Below, in pieces: positions 27,837 to 30,537 of a stretch of DNA of 30,537 bases. Each line of letters opens with the position of its first letter. Positions within the stretch are counted from its first letter, which is position 1. The translations under genes and the position numbers were made by a program. This DNA comes from Lobosporangium transversale (Eukaryota > Mortierellomycota > Mortierellomycetes > Mortierellales > Mortierellaceae). The notes below the pieces were generated by a model. It saw only the letters and a list, made by a program, of their open reading frames with translations, searched no databases and was not told the origin of the DNA. The stretch is from NCBI RefSeq assembly GCF_002105155.1, contig NW_019029084.1, forward strand, positions 1 to 30,537, given 5' to 3'.

Positions 27837-30537
27837 ATATACTGGTCCATCTTGCTTCCTGAGACGAGATGATTTCCATCAGGTGAGTATACTACACATT
27901 CGACGGTGCCTGCATGGCCTTCCAACTTATGGACTTCTACCCCTGATACTGTATCAAACACATAAACCACACTACTGTCACTTCTGTACCATATGGCAAT
28001 GCGTCCACTGTCTGGAGAGTATGTAAAATTAATGAAGCCGCCAATAATGATCTCTGAAGTCTGCGCTTCTCCCATGTCAGATTATCATATATGCTGACAT
28101 GGCTCTCCTTGTGTCACGATTATACACAACCGCAGCTAGTGTCTTGCCATCAGGCGAGTATGATCCTTTCATTGCAATCCCCTCTTCTTGAAGGAATGCC
28201 CACTCTCCAAACTGTACACCTGACATCTCTGCTCCACTCAGGTCTGCCTTCTGAAGCCAACGCCGCGAAGATTGACTTTCCTCAAGTCTGCTCCTTGTAG
28301 TTGAGCACTATCAAATATACCATGGCTAAGATCAGCTCCTGGGATCTGGATGCCTCGTAAGTCTGCTTCGCTGAACGACTCTCTTGCTCGGACCAGTATC
28401 GTCATTGCATTTGCTGCTGCTATCCGCCATCTCTTGCGCTCTTCGATAGCTCAACATACTCATACAACTGCTGCTTGAACTTTGGTTCAATCTCAACACG
28501 CTCTTTCAGGAACTCAAGGATCGATGGCTCATTCACAAAGCTTCTCCACACCAAAGGCGATGTCTCATCTGCTATGGCTGAATCTAGCTCACCTCCATCC
28601 GCTTTACTCCCTTCCACTTCAAAGCTGAATACAGAGCTGACACTCTGTCGGCGACATTTCAGTGCTGTTGCTGCTACTGTATCACCTGCAGCCGTATTCA
28701 TCTTTTCCGTGGTTCGAACATCGCTCGTACCACACAGTACTCCAGAATAGACCGATGCACAAACCGATACTGATCGCCTGTACGGCTCAGAGGTGATGCT
28801 TCTCGAAGGAGGTACTTCTTGCTTCCTCGGCTAAAGTATCTCTTTTCCATGCTTCTTTGCGCTTGCATGGATACTCCACCACTGGGTTGCCATCTTGATG
28901 CTCGTAGATTGCTACTGCCAGTTCTGTCAGGTACCTAATCCCATTCTTTGCGAACCCTTCCTCACACAGTATCTGGAGCATCTCTCTATCTGTGCTATCT
29001 GTTGTCGATATCTCGCTTAGTCGCTTCTTGCCTCGTTCGATCCACGACTCAATGAACTGATCATACAGTGTGATGCGCTTGACCTGTGTTGTGGAGATGC
29101 CTTGATGTGGGTCTATCATTCGTGGCAGCACTTGTAGTGCCATCGATAGTATGAATGGGTTCTTTACAAGCTCTTGTAGACTGGGACCATCTTGAGTGCA
29201 CACTGATAGTCCTCCACACTCCACAATATGTCTATGCTTGCGACATACTGTTTGATGTACTCATCGATCTGATCCTCAGAGAATGGCACAATGCAGCTTC
29301 TTGGAACAATCCAGCATCTGCTTGATGGTTGCGGTCCATAGGCTGGAAGCGACTTCGATAGTCTACTCCAAGATCTCACTGCGACAGCTGATCACCATCT
29401 GACACATCCATTCACCAGCATGGTTGAGGTTGTTGGTAACATACAGGTTCTTGGTCTGCATGGTCTCATCATATCCATCACACACCAAGATCAATGACCG
29501 ACTCCTCTTCAGTTCCTTGATCTGCTCACTCGTGAAGCCATACATCCGCAGTTGCTTTGCAACCATATCCTTTGTTGGGTCATCGATGGCTGGCAGGTTA
29601 ATGAACAGTGGGATGCGGCCATGGTTCTTTTTGATACGCTTCCCACAGAGTGGACTCTAGATTACATTAAATGTCGACTTGCCTGCTCCTGAATCACCTT
29701 GGAAAGCAGCACTTTCTGCTTGCTCTTCAAGAACTCGTTCACTTTGTCCATCAATAGGAATGTTCGTCATCACTAGCTTGAGGATTCGCTTTGGCATATT
29801 GGTCAACGTAGAAGAACCTGTCGCCTCTTGTCTCCATCCGCTGTTGCTTGAGTAAACGTATGCTCTTCTCCACATCAGGCTTATTCTGTGCACGATCGAG
29901 CAGTGATGGAGATGCAGGTGAAGGCAAGGTGGCAGTGAAAAGATACTGTGTTGTTGACTCATTGATATCTCTATCCGCAGCAAGGTCATGGAGGAGTGTC
30001 TCTGCAGCTACAGAGGAATACATGTGGAAATTTACTATGCTTATTAGTATCGCTGCTTCTTGTTACCGAACCAACGACCTAATATTGAGGTAGCATGACT
30101 ACTCACCTTGCAGGCCATCCTTCGTCGACAAGGCCAGTCTCTTGAGGATAAATATAATCCTTGCTTGATCTCAGGATGGTGACCCCAATCATTGTCATTC
30201 TTGTATATCTCTCCAAGGAGAGCGACTGCATCTTCTCGAATTTCAAGGTTGACTCTGTGTTGGCTGCAAGCTGTCCTAAGCGCTGACATAGACCCCATTG
30301 GAACTCTAGCCTTTGTCGACAAGGTGACTTATACACAAGGGTCTTGACCTTGGTGATCTCGCCTGAATGAAGAATACATCAACTCCACGGAGTGCAGGGT
30401 ACCATGCACTCTTGTGACTAAAGCTGAACCCTCTTCTATAGACTGTTTGAATGTAACCCCCTCTCATACAGTGAAACTGCGTTGTTGTACATACTCAAAC
30501 TCTTGTCAATGCTCTTGTCACAGATGGAGCTGCTTTT
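25794..30537 (-). pseudogene. NACHT / pentapeptide / WD40 STAND protein, frame-broken, N-terminus beyond window
   Basis: Reading leftwards from the right edge: HEAT/ARM-like helices (pieces at 30540-29990), then a NACHT NTPase with Walker A QGDSGAGKSTF (about 29670-29705) and Walker B LILVCDGYDET (about 29465-29500). The NACHT winged-helix part follows (ELVKNPFILSMALQVLP, then YRFVHRSILEY near 28770-28740), then a pentapeptide stretch (SEADLRG, GADLSHG, GADLRK, ADLSGAEM; 28380-28215). About 14 WD40 blades end the protein; all but the first are in an open frame of 680 codons (27836-25794). Small frame changes lie near 27853, 28075 (two), 28260, 28443, 28690, 28800, 29370, 29635, 29665 and 29700-29760. 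Most look like single-base losses. Such proteins resemble fungal NLR-type immune or self-recognition receptors, but no role is shown here. The C-terminus adds a Cys cluster, CSKCSECDEC. The gene is either decayed or locally poor sequence. Confidence 0.88.

Noticed and set aside
1..30537. tRNA, rRNA or snRNA genes
   Set aside because: I saw no A-box/B-box pairs with cloverleaf potential or rRNA-like conserved stretches, though a covariance-model scan was not possible.

Overview
This looks like nuclear DNA of an early-diverging filamentous fungus. Mucoromycota is most likely, and Mortierella relatives would fit best. Reasons: short GT-AG introns in almost every gene, mitochondrial and vacuolar housekeeping genes of fungal type, fungal Crinkler (CRN) genes with an N-terminal header that starts without a signal peptide, a hAT transposase, and a NACHT/WD40 STAND protein with the repeated SPDG...WD blade typical of these fungi. 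The lineage is inferred from gene content, not from a database search.

Three compartments can be seen. (1) About 1-15.3 kb is an accessory block. A broken CRN gene (minus strand, running off the left edge) and an intact CRN gene (plus strand, 9449-11905) point away from each other. Between them lies a large near-perfect inverted repeat (arms 1845-3584 and 7657-9370) whose 4.07-kb centre holds a decayed hAT transposase. The arms carry both CRN promoters, a small unknown ORF, a 22-bp minisatellite and an 18-bp palindrome. Downstream of the intact CRN are two decayed CRN-type pieces: a P-loop/nuclease-like remnant and a second copy of the 3' end of the intact gene.

(2) About 15.3-25.05 kb is a housekeeping block with four intact spliced genes: V-ATPase subunit H (minus), mitochondrial ribosomal protein bL19m (minus), a DUF1640/CCDC90-MCUR1-like mitochondrial coiled-coil protein (plus) and the succinyl-CoA ligase beta subunit (plus). 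Three of the four are mitochondrial, and the bL19m and DUF1640 genes share a 367-bp divergent promoter. I could place all their introns so that the reading frames close; one intron is GC-AG. Introns and spacers here are full of long A/T runs and microsatellites, which are rare in the other two compartments.

(3) About 25.8-30.5 kb (minus strand, running off the right edge) is a helical-repeat/NACHT/pentapeptide/WD40 STAND protein. Its WD40 half is a 680-codon open frame; its NACHT half carries many small frameshifts.

The most interesting point is in the palindrome. The two CRN genes share promoter, 5' UTR, ubiquitin-like header exon and intron phases, but join them to unrelated C-terminal ATPase modules. 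The promoter arms are nearly identical while the header exons have clearly diverged. This looks like modular effector-tail exchange behind a homogenised promoter.
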